DNA of 50,872 nt from Massilia kyonggiensis (GTDB lineage Bacteria; Pseudomonadota; Gammaproteobacteria; Burkholderiales; Burkholderiaceae_D). Of the stretch, positions 1-7,421 are shown in pieces. Numbering within the stretch: position 1 is the first letter of the stretch; each line of letters starts with the position of its first letter. Position numbers and translations under genes: made by a program. A model generated the notes under the pieces. It saw only the letters and a program-made list of their open reading frames with translations, did no database searches and was not told the origin of the DNA. The stretch is from positions 1 through 50,872 of the forward strand of contig NZ_JANUGY010000020.1 of the NCBI RefSeq assembly GCF_024756235.1, written 5' to 3'.

Positions 1-1
1 T

Positions 2-67
2 GTGCTCGACGATGGCCGCCTCACGAAGCCGGCTCATCTGTTGTGCGCCGCGGCTCAGCTCGGCTAA
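2..67 (+). CDS. Possible C-terminal end of an upstream gene (partial)
   Basis: An open frame enters from the left edge and reads about 21 codons to a TAA at 65-67, ending in KPAHLLCAAAQLG. Codon use fits the high-GC genome, and the sequence turns AT-rich just after the stop, as expected for a gene end. It is too short to assign to a family and could be chance. Confidence 0.3.
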   Translation: MLDDGRLTKPAHLLCAAAQLG

Positions 68-387
68 ACGAGCGCGTAACCGACTTACCGCGAACACAGC
101 CTAAATATTTTTTGTAACACGCAAAAAAATCTGCGATATCTTTTTTTGTTTTCGAATCGATTCCATTCCAAAAAAAGTTATCGCGGATTCCCTCATCGAT
201 CACCATATTTTTTATTTCGGACGCTAAATCCGATTTTTTGGAATCGCAGCTATTTCCAAATTGAAATCTGTAAATTTTCCGGTCGAATCAGTGACTTAGC
301 CGCGCCGCCAGCCCTGTTGCAAAGCGCTTGAAAATGCCGCATTCTCCGCTCCTGAGCAATACCCATAATTATTAGACGGAGACTACA
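68..387 (+). promoter_or_regulatory. AT-rich upstream region of the GH43 gene with a LacI-like site
   Basis: This non-coding stretch is much more AT-rich than its surroundings. It holds runs of A and T, a palindrome GAATCGATTC at 154-163, and TGCAAAGCGCTTGAA at 318-332, whose AAGCGCTT core resembles LacI/CcpA-type operators. A CATAAT at 363-368 could be a -10 box but has no clear -35. A ribosome binding site (GACGGAGA) sits just before the GTG at 388. The 61-codon minus-strand frame here looks like chance. Confidence 0.4.
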
Positions 388-2730
388 GTGAACAAACCCT
401 TATCCCTGGCGGGACTGGGCGCGCTATTCGCGTCCTGCTTCATTGCCGCCAATGCGCATGCCCAGGCCGGTGCCACGTTACCCACTTTCCAGAACGCGTC
501 CGTGCACGATCCTTCCGTGCTGAAGGCCGGCGACACGTTCTACGTGTTCGGCTCGCACCTGGCGTCGGCGAAGTCGAAGGACCTCATGAAGTGGACGCAG
601 ATGACGGACGGCGTCAGCGCCACGAATCCGCTGTTCCTGAACGGTTCGAAGAACGTCTACACGGAACTGGCCGAGACGTTCGCATGGGCGAACACGACGA
701 CCCTGTGGGCGCCGGACGTGCGCCAGCTCGCGGACGGCAAGTACTACATGTACTACGACGCCTGCCAGGGCGATGCGCCCCGGTCCGCGCTGGGCATCGC
801 CGTCGCGAACAGCCCGGAAGGCCCGTACGTCAACAAGGGCGTGATCCTGAAGTCGGGGATGTGGGGCCAGGCGAGCTACGACGGCACCGTCTACGACGCG
901 CTGAAGCACCCGAACACGGTCGATCCGAACGTCTTCTTCGACAACGCGGGCAAGCTGTGGATGGTCTACGGCTCGTACTCGGGCGGTATCTTCATCATGC
1001 AGATGAACCCCGCCACCGGCTTCCCGTATCCGAACCAGGGCTACGGCAAGCGCCTCATCGGCGGCAATCACTCCCGTATCGAAGGCGCGTACATCATGTA
1101 CAGCCCGGCCACGTCGTACTACTACCTCTTTACCTCGTTCGGCGGCCTCGATGCGAACGGCGGCTACAACATGCGCGTCGCGCGCTCGACCAATCCGGAC
1201 GGTCCGTACTACGACGCCCAGGGCAATGCGATGGCGAACGTGAAGTCCGATCCTGCGAAACCGCTGTTCGACGACGCGTCGATCGCGCCGTACGGCGTCA
1301 AGATGATGGGTAACTTCCTGTTCGAGCGCAAGCTGGGCGAGGCGGGCACCGGCATCGGCACGGGCTATGTCTCGGCGGGCCACAACTCGGCCTGGTATGA
1401 CCCGGCGACCGGCAAGCACTTCCTCATCTTCCACACCCGCTTCCCGGAACGGGGCGAGCAGCACGAGGTGCGCGTGCACCAGATGTTCATGAACGCGGAC
1501 GGCTGGCCCGTCGTGGCGCCGTACCGCTACGCCAACGAGACGGCGGCGACCGTGCGTCCGGAATTCATCTTCGGCGACTACCTGTACGTCAACCACGGCA
1601 AGGACATCACGGCGTCCATCCGGAAGTCGCAGCTGATCACGCTGAATGCCAACGGCAGCATCACGGGGGCGGTGTCCGGCATGTGGCGCAAGGTGGGCAC
1701 GAACCAGGTCGAGATCAACCTGCCGGGCGCGTCGACCTATAAAGGCGTGCTGCTGACGCAGTGGGACGAGACGTCGAAGTCGTACGTGACGACGTTTACG
1801 GCGTCCTCGCGCGAAGGCGTCGCCATCTTCGGCAGCCGCCTGATCCCGCGCACCGACATGCAGGTCGCGACCGCGATCTACAATGAGCTGAGCCTCGGCG
1901 CCACGACGGCCGTCACGGGCAATCTCACGTTGCCGACGACGGCGGCGCGCAATGCCGTCATCAGCTGGACGTCGTCGAATCCGGCGGTGGTCAGCAACAC
2001 GGGCGTCGTGACGACGCCGGCCAGCGGGTCCGTGAACGTCACGCTGACGGCGCGGATCACGAAGGGCACGGCCACCCTGACGAAGACGTTCACTGTCACC
2101 GTGCGCAAGCTGGGCGGCCTCGTCGCGTACTACGCCTTCGACGGCAACCTGGCCGACTCCAACGGCGCCTTCGGGGCCGGTTCGGTCAGCGGCGGCAAGA
2201 TCGACGTGGCGGGCGGCAGCCTGGCATACGGTGCCGGCATGCGCGGCAACGCGGCCGTGTTCGACGGCGCGACCGGCGTGCGCCTGCCGAACGGCCTGAT
2301 CTCGTCGAACACGTACACCGTGGCGATGTGGCTGAAGCCCGCGCAGCTGACGGCGTTCACGACGACGTTCTTCGGCGCGCGCACGACCGATTCGTGGGTC
2401 AGCTTCCTGCCGATGGGGCATGGCGGCGTGGGCGGCGCGTCGATGCTGTGGTCGGGCTCCGCCTGGTACGACGCGGGCCTCGGCATGAACATCCCCGTCA
2501 ACCAGTGGTCGCACGTGGCGTTCACCGTCAACAACGGTGCCGTCAACGTGTACGTGAATGGCGTCAAGCGCTTCTCCGGCACGAATTTCCCGAACGTGTT
2601 CACGACGACGACCGGTACCTTCGCGCTGGGCGTGAACTACTGGGATACGCCATACAAGGGCGCGATCGACGAGCTGCGCATCTATAACGCGGCCCTGAGC
2701 GACGCCGAAGTCGCCGGTATCGCTCACTGA
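388..2730 (+). CDS. Secreted GH43 arabinanase-like enzyme with Ig-like and LamG domains
   Basis: 780 aa, GTG start with AGACGGAGA upstream. Residues 1-25 form a signal peptide ending NAHA-QA. The catalytic five-bladed propeller covers about 30-480. D41 in VHDPSVL is the expected general base, the Asp in NTVDPNVFF the pKa modulator, and the Glu in RIEGAYIMY the general acid. This is the endo-1,5-alpha-L-arabinanase type of GH43. About 493-573 is an atrophied bacterial Ig-like domain (ISWTSSNPAVVSNTGVV). About 574-779 is a LamG/concanavalin-like domain (ALGVNYWDTPYKGAIDELRIYN), probably glycan binding. The gene lies 5 bp upstream of a PEP-CTERM gene, so the two may be co-transcribed. Exact substrate (arabinan or arabinoxylan) is inferred from family only. 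Confidence 0.9.
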   Translation: MNKPLSLAGLGALFASCFIAANAHAQAGATLPTFQNASVHDPSVLKAGDTFYVFGSHLASAKSKDLMKWTQMTDGVSATNPLFLNGSKNVYTELAETFAWANTTTLWAPDVRQLADGKYYMYYDACQGDAPRSALGIAVANSPEGPYVNKGVILKSGMWGQASYDGTVYDALKHPNTVDPNVFFDNAGKLWMVYGSYSGGIFIMQMNPATGFPYPNQGYGKRLIGGNHSRIEGAYIMYSPATSYYYLFTSFGGLDANGGYNMRVARSTNPDGPYYDAQGNAMANVKSDPAKPLFDDASIAPYGVKMMGNFLFERKLGEAGTGIGTGYVSAGHNSAWYDPATGKHFLIFHTRFPERGEQHEVRVHQMFMNADGWPVVAPYRYANETAATVRPEFIFGDYLYVNHGKDITASIRKSQLITLNANGSITGAVSGMWRKVGTNQVEINLPGASTYKGVLLTQWDETSKSYVTTFTASSREGVAIFGSRLIPRTDMQVATAIYNELSLGATTAVTGNLTLPTTAARNAVISWTSSNPAVVSNTGVVTTPASGSVNVTLTARITKGTATLTKTFTVTVRKLGGLVAYYAFDGNLADSNGAFGAGSVSGGKIDVAGGSLAYGAGMRGNAAVFDGATGVRLPNGLISSNTYTVAMWLKPAQLTAFTTTFFGARTTDSWVSFLPMGHGGVGGASMLWSGSAWYDAGLGMNIPVNQWSHVAFTVNNGAVNVYVNGVKRFSGTNFPNVFTTTTGTFALGVNYWDTPYKGAIDELRIYNAALSDAEVAGIAH

Positions 2731-2735
2731 AAGGG

Positions 2736-3299
2736 ATGAACATGAAACAGACGATCATCGGCCTGCTGGCCATGGCTACCTGCGCGCTGGCGCATGCGAC
2801 GGTCATCCATTTCGACGACCTGCCGGGCGACGAGACGCTCCCGATCGACGCCGGCTACGCGGGCTTCAACTGGGACAACATGGGGACGATCCGCGCCGAT
2901 GCGTACCCGGGCAGCGGCTTCGAGGCGGGCGCCGTGTCGCCGGCCAACGTGGCCTATAACTGGTACGGCATGCCCGCGACGATTTCGAAGGCGGACGGCA
3001 ATGCGTGGGCGTTCACCGGCGCGTACTTCACGTCGGCGTGGGTCGACCAGGAGATCTCGTTCGAAGGCTGGCGCAACGGCCAGCTGCTGGCCACATCCGG
3101 CGCCTTCACGCTGGACACGACGGCGCCGCGCTGGGTCCAGCTGGACTGGGCCGGCATCGATACGCTCGTCATCTACAACAGCAGCCCGACGGCGTGGGCG
3201 ATGGACGAGTTCACGGTGCCGGAACCGGGGTCGCTGGCGCTGGTCGGAACGTCGTTAGCGGGATTGATGTTCGCGCGTAGGCGAAAGCGCTTCGTGTGA
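2736..3299 (+). CDS. PEP-CTERM sorting-domain protein
   Basis: 187 aa with a signal peptide (residues 1-21, cut near AHA-TV). The C-terminus is a textbook PEP-CTERM tail: VPEPGSLALVG, a hydrophobic stretch, then RRRKR. Such proteins are processed by exosortase and released to, or held at, the cell surface of EPS-producing Gram-negatives. The middle (FDDLPGDETLPIDAGYAGFNWDN, split by hydrophobic and aromatic strands) looks like a beta-sandwich, as in many PEP-CTERM proteins. It follows the GH43 enzyme by 5 bp, suggesting a shared transcript and a surface role in glycan binding; that role is inference. No exosortase gene is in the window. Confidence 0.9.
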   Translation: MNMKQTIIGLLAMATCALAHATVIHFDDLPGDETLPIDAGYAGFNWDNMGTIRADAYPGSGFEAGAVSPANVAYNWYGMPATISKADGNAWAFTGAYFTSAWVDQEISFEGWRNGQLLATSGAFTLDTTAPRWVQLDWAGIDTLVIYNSSPTAWAMDEFTVPEPGSLALVGTSLAGLMFARRRKRFV

Positions 3300-3304
3300 T
3301 GCCT

Positions 3305-3369
3305 GGTGGGCTCGGGGAGCCCACCCTACGAATCATTGATGTCCGTAGGGCGGGCACCCCGTGCCCGCG
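3305..3369. repeat. Pair of inverted REP-like hairpins (BIME-like)
   Basis: Two hairpins face each other. One has arms GGTGGGCT (3305-3312) and AGCCCACC (3318-3325) plus CCCTACG. The other is CGTAGGG (3344-3350) running into arms GCGGGCAC (3350-3357) and GTGCCCGC (3361-3368). Read on the same strand the two 26-base units match at about 22 positions. They lie between convergent genes and could act as a bidirectional terminator. Confidence 0.7.
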
Positions 3370-3381
3370 CGAACGCCGGCA

Positions 3382-4113
3382 TCACTCCAGGTTCTCGTGG
3401 TGCTCGGCGACGCCTTGCTTCCAATACGCCGACACCCGAGTCGCCTCGCGCGGCACGCCTTTTTCGTTCAGCACCCGGCGCACCCGCGCCATCATTGACG
3501 CTTCGCCGCCGCCCCACGCGAATCCGCGGCCGGGCGGCAGCGCGAGCGCCTGCAGATCCGCGACGAGCGCCTCCGGCGTGTCGAACCAGCGCAGGTCCAC
3601 GTCCGCCTGACCTTCAAACACACGCCGGTCGGCGGGCTCCGCATGCACGAACACGATTGCCCGGCTCCCCGCCGGCAGTTCTTCCAGCCGCCGCGCAATG
3701 GCGGGCAGGGCGGTCGCGTCGCCCGCCAGCAGATGCCAGTCGAGTTCCAACGGAACGATCATCGAGCCTTTCGGTCCGCCCACGACGGCGCGCTGGCCCA
3801 CGACCGCGTTGCGGGCCCAGCTCGATGCCTTGCCGTCGCCGTGTAGTGCGAACTCGATCGTCAGCTCCAGGGCTTCGCGGCTGAAGCGCCGTGGGGTATA
3901 GTCGCGCCTCACCTGCCCGTTCCCTGCATCCGCGTCCGGGAACATGAACTTGACGTGGTCGTCGAACGACAAGGACGTGAAATCGGCCAGCGCCTCGCCC
4001 GTGAAGGTGACGGCGGCGAAGCCGTCGCCCAGGCGTTCGATGCGCGCCACGGTCAGCTCGCGCAGCTTGAGTTCGTGGCGTACGCGGCGTACGAGGTGAT
4101 CTGCAGTCTGCAT
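3382..4113 (-). CDS. Siderophore-interacting FAD-dependent ferric reductase (SIP/ViuB family)
   Basis: 243 aa, near the usual length of siderophore-interacting proteins. These cytoplasmic flavoproteins reduce ferric siderophores with NAD(P)H or ferredoxin to release iron. The FAD-binding domain carries the RxYTxR-type motif RRDYTPRRF (residues 69-77), and GPKGSMIVP continues it. The C-terminal SIP domain begins near LAGDATALPAIARRL and includes AWGGGEASMM. The gene is divergent from a MarR regulator whose start is about 20 bp away, so the MarR protein probably controls it. The role in iron release is inferred from the family; no siderophore genes are nearby. Confidence 0.88.
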   Translation of the reverse strand: MQTADHLVRRVRHELKLRELTVARIERLGDGFAAVTFTGEALADFTSLSFDDHVKFMFPDADAGNGQVRRDYTPRRFSREALELTIEFALHGDGKASSWARNAVVGQRAVVGGPKGSMIVPLELDWHLLAGDATALPAIARRLEELPAGSRAIVFVHAEPADRRVFEGQADVDLRWFDTPEALVADLQALALPPGRGFAWGGGEASMMARVRRVLNEKGVPREATRVSAYWKQGVAEHHENLE

Positions 4114-4126
4114 CGTTGCTCCAAAT

Positions 4127-4174
4127 TAGTTGATAATGTCCCCCATTATGCAAAATGTAGTTGATGAAGTCAAC
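4127..4174. promoter_or_regulatory. Repeats and palindrome in the SIP/MarR divergent region
   Basis: TAGTTGAT occurs at 4127-4134 and 4158-4165, 31 bp apart, about three helical turns. The second copy forms part of an inverted repeat, GTTGA (4160-4164) and TCAAC (4170-4174). Placed across the divergent starts, these are candidate sites for autoregulation by the MarR protein. The second copy lies inside the MarR coding sequence if translation starts at 4136 or 4148. Confidence 0.4.
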
Positions 4175-4621
4175 CAAAATCCCCCGTCTCCCGCGCTGGA
4201 GGTGCTGGAACGCGTCCACGCGATCATGCACCTGTATCGGTCGGCCCAGCAGCGCAGCCTGCGGGCCGGGCCGCACGACCTGGCGCACATGGAGATCAAG
4301 GTGCTGGGTTTCTTTGCGCGCCGCCCCGGGGCGACGCAGAGCGACCTGGCCGCGCATTCGGGACGCGACAAGGCGCAGCTGGCGCGCCTGATCCGGGGCC
4401 TGCGCGACCGCGGGCTGCTCGACGCGACGGCGGACGAGACGGACAAGCGCAGCACGCGGCTGGCGCTGTCGGCGGCGGGCAAGGACATGTTCGCGGCGCT
4501 GCACCGCCACGACGGCGCGCTGGCCGAGGCGGCGCTGGAGGGGATTGCGGAGGCGGACCGCGCGACCCTGCTCGACCTGCTGGAGCGGGTGCGCGCGAAC
4601 CTGGAGGCGGGGCAGGGCTAG
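4136..4621 (+). CDS. MarR-family transcriptional regulator
   Basis: 161 aa from the ATG at 4136; an ATG at 4148 and a TTG at 4130 are alternatives. The winged helix-turn-helix lies at about 55-110: TQSDLAAHSGRDKAQLARLI is the HTH and the wing is DETDKRSTRLALSAAG, which matches the DxRxxxLxLT signature of MarR proteins. Long helices on both sides form the dimer interface. It is divergent from the siderophore-interacting reductase and probably represses it in response to a small ligand; the ligand is unknown. Confidence 0.88.
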   Translation: MSPIMQNVVDEVNQNPPSPALEVLERVHAIMHLYRSAQQRSLRAGPHDLAHMEIKVLGFFARRPGATQSDLAAHSGRDKAQLARLIRGLRDRGLLDATADETDKRSTRLALSAAGKDMFAALHRHDGALAEAALEGIAEADRATLLDLLERVRANLEAGQG

Positions 4622-4622
4622 T

Positions 4623-5687
4623 TCAGGCGTCGATTTCGGACAGCAGCACTTCACGCCGTTCCGCCGCGCTGAGGCGGCCGGCATCCAGCAGGCGCATGAC
4701 GGTCAGTGCCTGGCGTGCGGGCACGGGGTTCGGCGCCAGGCCGAGCAGCGCGTCGCGGATGCCCGCGTAGTACGACGGGTAAGCGCCGTTCTCCGTCGCA
4801 AGCGGCGCCGGCGTCACCTTGCCGTCGTTCTGGACGGCCAATACGCCAGTTTCCGCGTCGACGCCCCACGCCGCCGCATCGCCGCTGGGCCGGCGGCCCG
4901 CGATCAGGTCCGCTTCCTGCGGGTCGAGGCTCTGCTTGACCCAGCTGCCGTTCAGGCCATGCAGCGCCACGCGCGGCCGCGCGACGGCGGCCAGCATGCT
5001 GGCGCCGAGGTCCACGCGCAGGCCGTCGGCATAGCGCAGGCGCGCCTGGAACTGGTCCTCACAGCGGCCGCCGGGGCGCAGGACCGGCAGGTCGGCCTCG
5101 ATGGCGAGCGGCTCGCCGAAATACAGCAGGGCTTCGTCGATCAGGTGCGGGCCCAGGTCCATCCAGATGCCGCCGCCGGCCTCCGCCTCTTCCTTCCAGC
5201 GTTCCTGCGGCTGCGGACGGAAGCGGTCGAAATGCATCGCGGCGTGGCGGACTTGTCCCAGCGTGCCTTCGGCCAGCAGGCGCAACGCGGTGCGCGTCGT
5301 GCTGTCCCAGCGGCGGTTGTGGTAGACGCTCAGAAGCAGATTCTTTTCCTCGGCGAGGCGCACGAGTTCCGCGGCCTGCGCGGCCGTATCGGTGAACGGC
5401 TTGTCGACGACGACGTGCTTGCCGGCTTCCAGCGCGGCCTTCGCCAGCGGGTAGTGCGTCGCGTTCGGGCTGGCCAGCACGACGAGGGCGACGGCCGGAT
5501 CGGCGAGGAGGGCGGCCGGCTCGGCATGGACGGCGACGTCGCCCAGGCTTGCTCTGACCTTGTCCGGATTGCGGCTGGAGACGGCGGCGATGGCGAGACC
5601 AGGGGTCGTGCGCAGCAGCGGCGCGTGAAAGACCTGGCCGGCGAAGCCATAGCCGATGAGCCCAACGTTGATCGTGTCAGCAGTCAT
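4623..5687 (-). CDS. Gfo/Idh/MocA-family NAD(P)-dependent sugar dehydrogenase
   Basis: 354 aa. The start at 5687 (MTADTINVGL) is chosen because it begins right at the Rossmann fold and has AAGGAA upstream; the frame stays open further but that part is not homologous. GLIGYGFAGQVF (residues 9-20) is the dinucleotide loop and VDKPF (94-98) carries the family's EKP-type lysine (K96). The C-terminal sheet domain contains GGGIWMDLGPHLIDEALLYF, where Asp and His are the usual catalytic pair. It resembles the YdgJ/IolW branch acting on sugars or inositols. It follows the ROK regulator by 23 bp on the same strand, so the two form an operon. Confidence 0.88.
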   Translation of the reverse strand: MTADTINVGLIGYGFAGQVFHAPLLRTTPGLAIAAVSSRNPDKVRASLGDVAVHAEPAALLADPAVALVVLASPNATHYPLAKAALEAGKHVVVDKPFTDTAAQAAELVRLAEEKNLLLSVYHNRRWDSTTRTALRLLAEGTLGQVRHAAMHFDRFRPQPQERWKEEAEAGGGIWMDLGPHLIDEALLYFGEPLAIEADLPVLRPGGRCEDQFQARLRYADGLRVDLGASMLAAVARPRVALHGLNGSWVKQSLDPQEADLIAGRRPSGDAAAWGVDAETGVLAVQNDGKVTPAPLATENGAYPSYYAGIRDALLGLAPNPVPARQALTVMRLLDAGRLSAAERREVLLSEIDA

Positions 5688-5710
5688 TCTGTTCCTTGAG
5701 GTTGTGGCGG

Positions 5711-6970
5711 TCAGTGGGACAGCGCGAGCCCGGCCGGACGCGAGCCTGCGCCGCGGCCCGTCTCGCGCTCGATGCGCAGCACGTCGAGCGGACGCGTGAC
5801 GCGGTAGCGCGCCAGTGCGGCGGCGCCCACGGCGACGGCCTGGGCGCCGAAGTGCGACGTGCGGATGTCGGGGGGCGGCAGCATCGCGGCGTGCGCGTAG
5901 GCGGCCAGCACGTGGCGCGCGGGTTCGATGAAGGCGTCGCCCAGCTGCAGGGCGGGGCCGCCGATGACGATCGCCATCGGATCGAAGCCCGCCCACAGGT
6001 TGTTCAGCAGGATGCCGAGCTGGCGGCCGGCCGCGTCCACGGCGGCGCATGTCGCCGGGTCGCCTTCGGCCACGCGCCGGAACAGGTTTTCCAGCGCGGG
6101 ATGGCTGGGCCGTTCGCGGCCCAGCAGCGAGCCGAGGCCGATCAGCGCGTCGGCGCAGCCGCGCCGGCCGCACTGGCACAGCGGGCCGCCGGCCTGCAGG
6201 ATCGCGTGGCCCACTTCGCCGGCATAGCCGTGCAGGCCCGTCAGCAGGCGGTCGTTGACGATCACGCCGGCGCCCACGCCGTAGCCGATCGACAGGTAGA
6301 TCAGCGGATCGGTGCCCGACTGGTCGGCGAATTCGAATTCGCCCAGCGCCGCGACATTCGCCTCGTTCTGCATGTACAGCGGCAGCCCGTCCAGCGGCGA
6401 GCCGGCGACGTGCGTCTGCACGATGCCGGCCACGTCGACGTCGCGCCAGCCCAGGTGCGGGGCGTGGCGCAGCAGGCCGAGGGCTTCGTCGACGGCGCCG
6501 TGCAGGCCGATGCCCACGCCGAGCACGCGCCGGGGCGTGCCCTGGCCGGCGGGGCGCGCGATCCGCTTCGCCAGCTTCACGAGCGCGAGCGCCACGAGGC
6601 GGATGCAGGAGGCGGGATCGGCCGGGTCTTCGTAAGTCAGGATGCGCGTGTCGAGCACTTCGCCCAGCAGGTTCGTCGCGACGACGCGCGCTTCGTCCAC
6701 GCCCAGGTCGGCGCCCAGCAGGGCGAGGCGCGACGGATCCAGGTGCAGGGGCGTGGCGCGCCGGCCCACTTCGCCCGTCACGAGCAGTTCGCTTTCCGTG
6801 AGCCAGCCTTCGTCGACGAGCTCGCGCACGAGCAGGCTGATCGTCGATTTCGTCAGGCCCAGCACGTCGGCAAGGGCCGCGCGCGACAGTCCGGGCTGGA
6901 TGCTGACCTGGCGCACCAGTGCCATGCGGTTCAGTTGCTTGAGGAGTTGCTGGTCACCGGTTACGGGCAT
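5711..6970 (-). CDS. ROK-family transcriptional repressor (NagC/XylR type)
   Basis: 419 aa. The N-terminal winged HTH (about 1-80) contains LSRAALADVLGLTKSTISLL. The ROK domain follows (LLGADLGVDEARVVATNLLG). Near residue 260 is the zinc site CQCGRRGC, part of the ROK signature. The N-terminal HTH marks it as a regulator rather than a sugar kinase. It heads an operon with a Gfo/Idh dehydrogenase and is divergent from TonB receptor 1 across a 450-bp gap, so the receptor is a plausible target. The sugar ligand cannot be told from sequence. Confidence 0.9.
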   Translation of the reverse strand: MPVTGDQQLLKQLNRMALVRQVSIQPGLSRAALADVLGLTKSTISLLVRELVDEGWLTESELLVTGEVGRRATPLHLDPSRLALLGADLGVDEARVVATNLLGEVLDTRILTYEDPADPASCIRLVALALVKLAKRIARPAGQGTPRRVLGVGIGLHGAVDEALGLLRHAPHLGWRDVDVAGIVQTHVAGSPLDGLPLYMQNEANVAALGEFEFADQSGTDPLIYLSIGYGVGAGVIVNDRLLTGLHGYAGEVGHAILQAGGPLCQCGRRGCADALIGLGSLLGRERPSHPALENLFRRVAEGDPATCAAVDAAGRQLGILLNNLWAGFDPMAIVIGGPALQLGDAFIEPARHVLAAYAHAAMLPPPDIRTSHFGAQAVAVGAAALARYRVTRPLDVLRIERETGRGAGSRPAGLALSH

Positions 6971-7130
6971 GAGAGGGAAAAATCAAGTGGGTTGTGATGA
7001 TTATGCAACAGATTGGAAAATTTTGTACATCATGCATTACGCATAAATGTAACGCCCGCCCCGTCGGCTGGTGAAAAGTATAACGGCATGCCGTTCATCG
7101 CGGTTCCGGACGAAGTGATTGATTTATTTA

Positions 7131-7144
7131 TGAAATCGATTTCT
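7131..7144. promoter_or_regulatory. LacI-type operator upstream of TonB receptor 1
   Basis: TGAAATCGATTTCT matches 13 of 14 bases of the perfect palindrome TGAAATCGATTTCA at 49661-49674, which lies between the GH1 operon and its LacI gene. A central CG with AT-rich arms is typical of LacI-family operators. The shared sequence suggests the LacI protein encoded at 49811-50830 controls this receptor in trans. Confidence 0.6.
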
Positions 7145-7374
7145 TGAACAAATTCGGCCACGTTCGTACGTACGTTACGTAATACATCATTTCTCACAAA
7201 TAACCACCGCCCAAACAGGTGCGCCGGCGCCTCAGAAGCGTGCACGCTTTGGTTCGACCGATTGACCAATGGAAGCAATGTTCTTAATCTTAAACAAATG
7301 ATGACCGCTATCAGTGACCAAAGAGTCCGCATGAAGCGGGAACGCCAGGAGTAGTACCACCACCACGGACGTCT

Positions 7375-7400
7375 GCGCCCGGAGGGCGCGGCGTTTTTTT
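7375..7400 (+). terminator. Terminator-like hairpin in the TonB receptor leader (possible attenuator)
   Basis: Arms GCGCCC (7375-7380) and GGGCGC (7384-7389) enclose GGA, followed by GGCG and seven T (7394-7400). It has the form of an intrinsic terminator yet ends only 21 bp before the GTG start of the receptor, inside the apparent leader. It could be an attenuator or the end of a short leader transcript. Confidence 0.5.
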
Positions 7401-7421
7401 CGAGAGACGAGAGGAGACACA

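Larger units (their letters stand above)
6971..7421 (+). promoter_or_regulatory. Long divergent intergenic region and leader of TonB receptor 1
   Basis: This 451-bp gap is AT-rich near the ROK gene. It holds the operator-like TGAAATCGATTTCT (7131-7144), which overlaps a weak TTGAAC -35 (7144-7149), and the palindrome CGTACGTACG (7165-7174). If transcription starts near 7180, the receptor mRNA has a leader of about 240 nt. That leader contains two tiny overlapping frames (7269-7301 and 7298-7354) and a terminator-like hairpin just before the ribosome binding site. Confidence 0.5.

Noticed and set aside
21..206. 61-aa minus-strand frame in the AT-rich upstream region
   Set aside because: No ribosome binding site, no recognisable domain, and the sequence looks like promoter DNA of the GH43 gene.
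478..2727. Long 749-aa frame on the minus strand over the first GH43 gene
   Set aside because: Shadow of a high-GC gene: Arg/Val/His-rich with no domain or signal, while the plus-strand frame has clear GH43 and LamG motifs. The same applies to the long opposite frames over both TonB receptors, the GH31 gene and the kinases.
5688..6179. N-terminal extension of the Gfo/Idh protein
   Set aside because: The extension overlaps the ROK gene in another frame and is low-complexity; the Rossmann fold begins at the ATG at 5687, which has a good ribosome binding site.
7030..7332. 100-aa minus-strand frame between the ROK gene and TonB receptor 1
   Set aside because: It covers the operator and leader region, has no ribosome binding site and no family resemblance.
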